From NCBI RefSeq assembly GCF_007641235.1, contig NZ_CP038157.1, forward strand, positions 620,001 to 684,000: a DNA stretch of 64,000 bases. The letters are read 5' to 3'. The position numbers and the translations under genes are program-made. This document shows, in pieces, positions 63,439 to 64,000 of the stretch (position 1 is the stretch's first letter; every line of letters starts with the position of its first letter). Under the pieces are notes generated by a model. The model did no database searches and was not told the origin of the DNA. It was given only the letters and a program-made list of their open reading frames with translations. The DNA is from Corynebacterium sanguinis. GTDB lineage: Bacteria; Actinomycetota; Actinomycetes; Mycobacteriales; Mycobacteriaceae.

Positions 63439-64000
63439 CTACAGCGGTCGGGCCCCGAGCTCAGCAGCGAGAAGATCCATGGCCACGGCTGTCGCGTCTC
63501 GACGGTCCCTGGTCCCTTCCTCGCGCGCCTGGTCAGCCATGTCACGCTCCTCATCCTCGCGGCTGTATGGCTGCTCGGGGGTGTGCTCATCCTCCGGCGG
63601 GGCATCTTCGGGCTCCTCGGGTTCAGGGGGCAAGGGCACCTCGCTGCGCTGGGCGTTGCCGGCAACTGCGCCATTGGCGCGGTGGGCGCGCTTTGCCGCC
63701 TCCGCCGCGGCACGCCAATCGTTGTGCTGCTCCTGCACGGGCGCCGGTGGGGTCGACGGAGTGGTGGCAGCTGCCGGGGCAGGCTCCTCTGGCTCCGGCT
63801 CGCGCGGACCTTTGCCGGCGTTCGGGTTCCACACGCGCTGGGCCGGCGCGGTGGGCGCGCTGAAGCCGGCCTTCCCCGGATCGGTGCCCACCACGCAGCG
63901 CACCTCCACAGTGCTGCCCAGCTGCTCGGAAAACACTGCCGCGATGTCGGAGTTGTTCGACGCGGCATTGATCCGCTCCGCCAAGGCGCCGGTGTTGTGC
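63439..64000 (-). CDS. dnaX: DNA polymerase III gamma/tau subunit, C-terminal part (5' outside window)
   Basis: 186 residues are visible. LAERINAASNNSDIAAVFSE and VEVRCVVGTDPG belong to the tau-specific clamp-loader/polymerase-binding region. A Pro/Glu-rich linker follows, then the conserved end RRDATAVAMDLLAAELG. The order dnaX-ybaB-recR is standard. The ATPase domain lies beyond the window edge. Confidence 0.88.
   Translation of the reverse strand, partial: HNTGALAERINAASNNSDIAAVFSEQLGSTVEVRCVVGTDPGKAGFSAPTAPAQRVWNPNAGKGPREPEPEEPAPAAATTPSTPPAPVQEQHNDWRAAAEAAKRAHRANGAVAGNAQRSEVPLPPEPEEPEDAPPEDEHTPEQPYSREDEERDMADQAREEGTRDRRDATAVAMDLLAAELGARPL

Overview
The window is a high-GC actinobacterial chromosome segment, almost certainly from a Corynebacterium. 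Gene order from holB/cyaB/topA through glxR, whcA, the mrp operon, katA/sigC, lysC-asd, leuA, murT-gatD and recR-ybaB to dnaX follows, from memory, the order known in C. glutamicum. Much of it is also collinear with the Rv3644c-Rv3721c stretch of Mycobacterium tuberculosis. Leaderless-type promoters (a TANNNT box about 7-8 nt before the start codon), GTG/TTG starts and 4-nt operon overlaps fit that assignment.

Bases 1 to about 12,310 are an accessory island next to the 3' end of a tRNA-Thr(CGU) gene. It opens with a copper-type two-component system (histidine kinase cut by the window edge, response regulator). A divergent copper-handling operon follows: CueP-like lipoprotein, Tat-exported multicopper oxidase, TlpA-type thioredoxin lipoprotein and CcdA. 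Between them lies a near-perfect match to the CopR box. The island then decays: a frameshifted IS6-family element without target duplications, a chimeric transposase scrap, and the last about 55 codons of a heavy-metal P-type ATPase. An intact Met/His-rich DUF305 lipoprotein comes next. The tyrosine integrase beside the tRNA is split by an IS21-family element (5-bp duplication), whose istA is itself split by an IS256-family element (8-bp duplication). Both insertions can be removed on paper to restore exact reading frames.

Bases 12,317-39,160 are core chromosome: tRNA-Thr, holB, cyaB (adenylate cyclase), topA, dedA, csp, an MrfA-like helicase, a complete tad-like pilus locus with an Ssd-like ATPase, a HAD hydrolase, a holin-like membrane protein, an EphE-like hydrolase, MarP protease, a NUDIX hydrolase, a TlpA protein, nth, a 29-residue membrane peptide, glxR, an MBL hydrolase, RidA, DUF4177, whcA, a class A penicillin-binding protein, yqeY, a metallophosphoesterase and tRNA-Pro. 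CyaB makes cAMP and GlxR is its receptor, so a signalling source and its regulator lie about 17 kb apart.

Bases 39,160-53,400 hold a degraded secreted-protein gene, a bile acid:sodium-type symporter, a heptad-repeat membrane protein, a six-gene Mrp Na+/H+ antiporter operon with MrpA and MrpB fused, katA, sigC, and two surface/secreted proteins sharing an Ig-like fold. Bases 53,456-64,000 hold asd-lysC, a DMT permease, a leucine-rich leader peptide plus leuA, a catalytically degenerate DnaQ-like BRCT protein, murT-gatD, recR, ybaB and the 3' end of dnaX. Two decayed ends of the same IS21 family lie between ybaB and dnaX.
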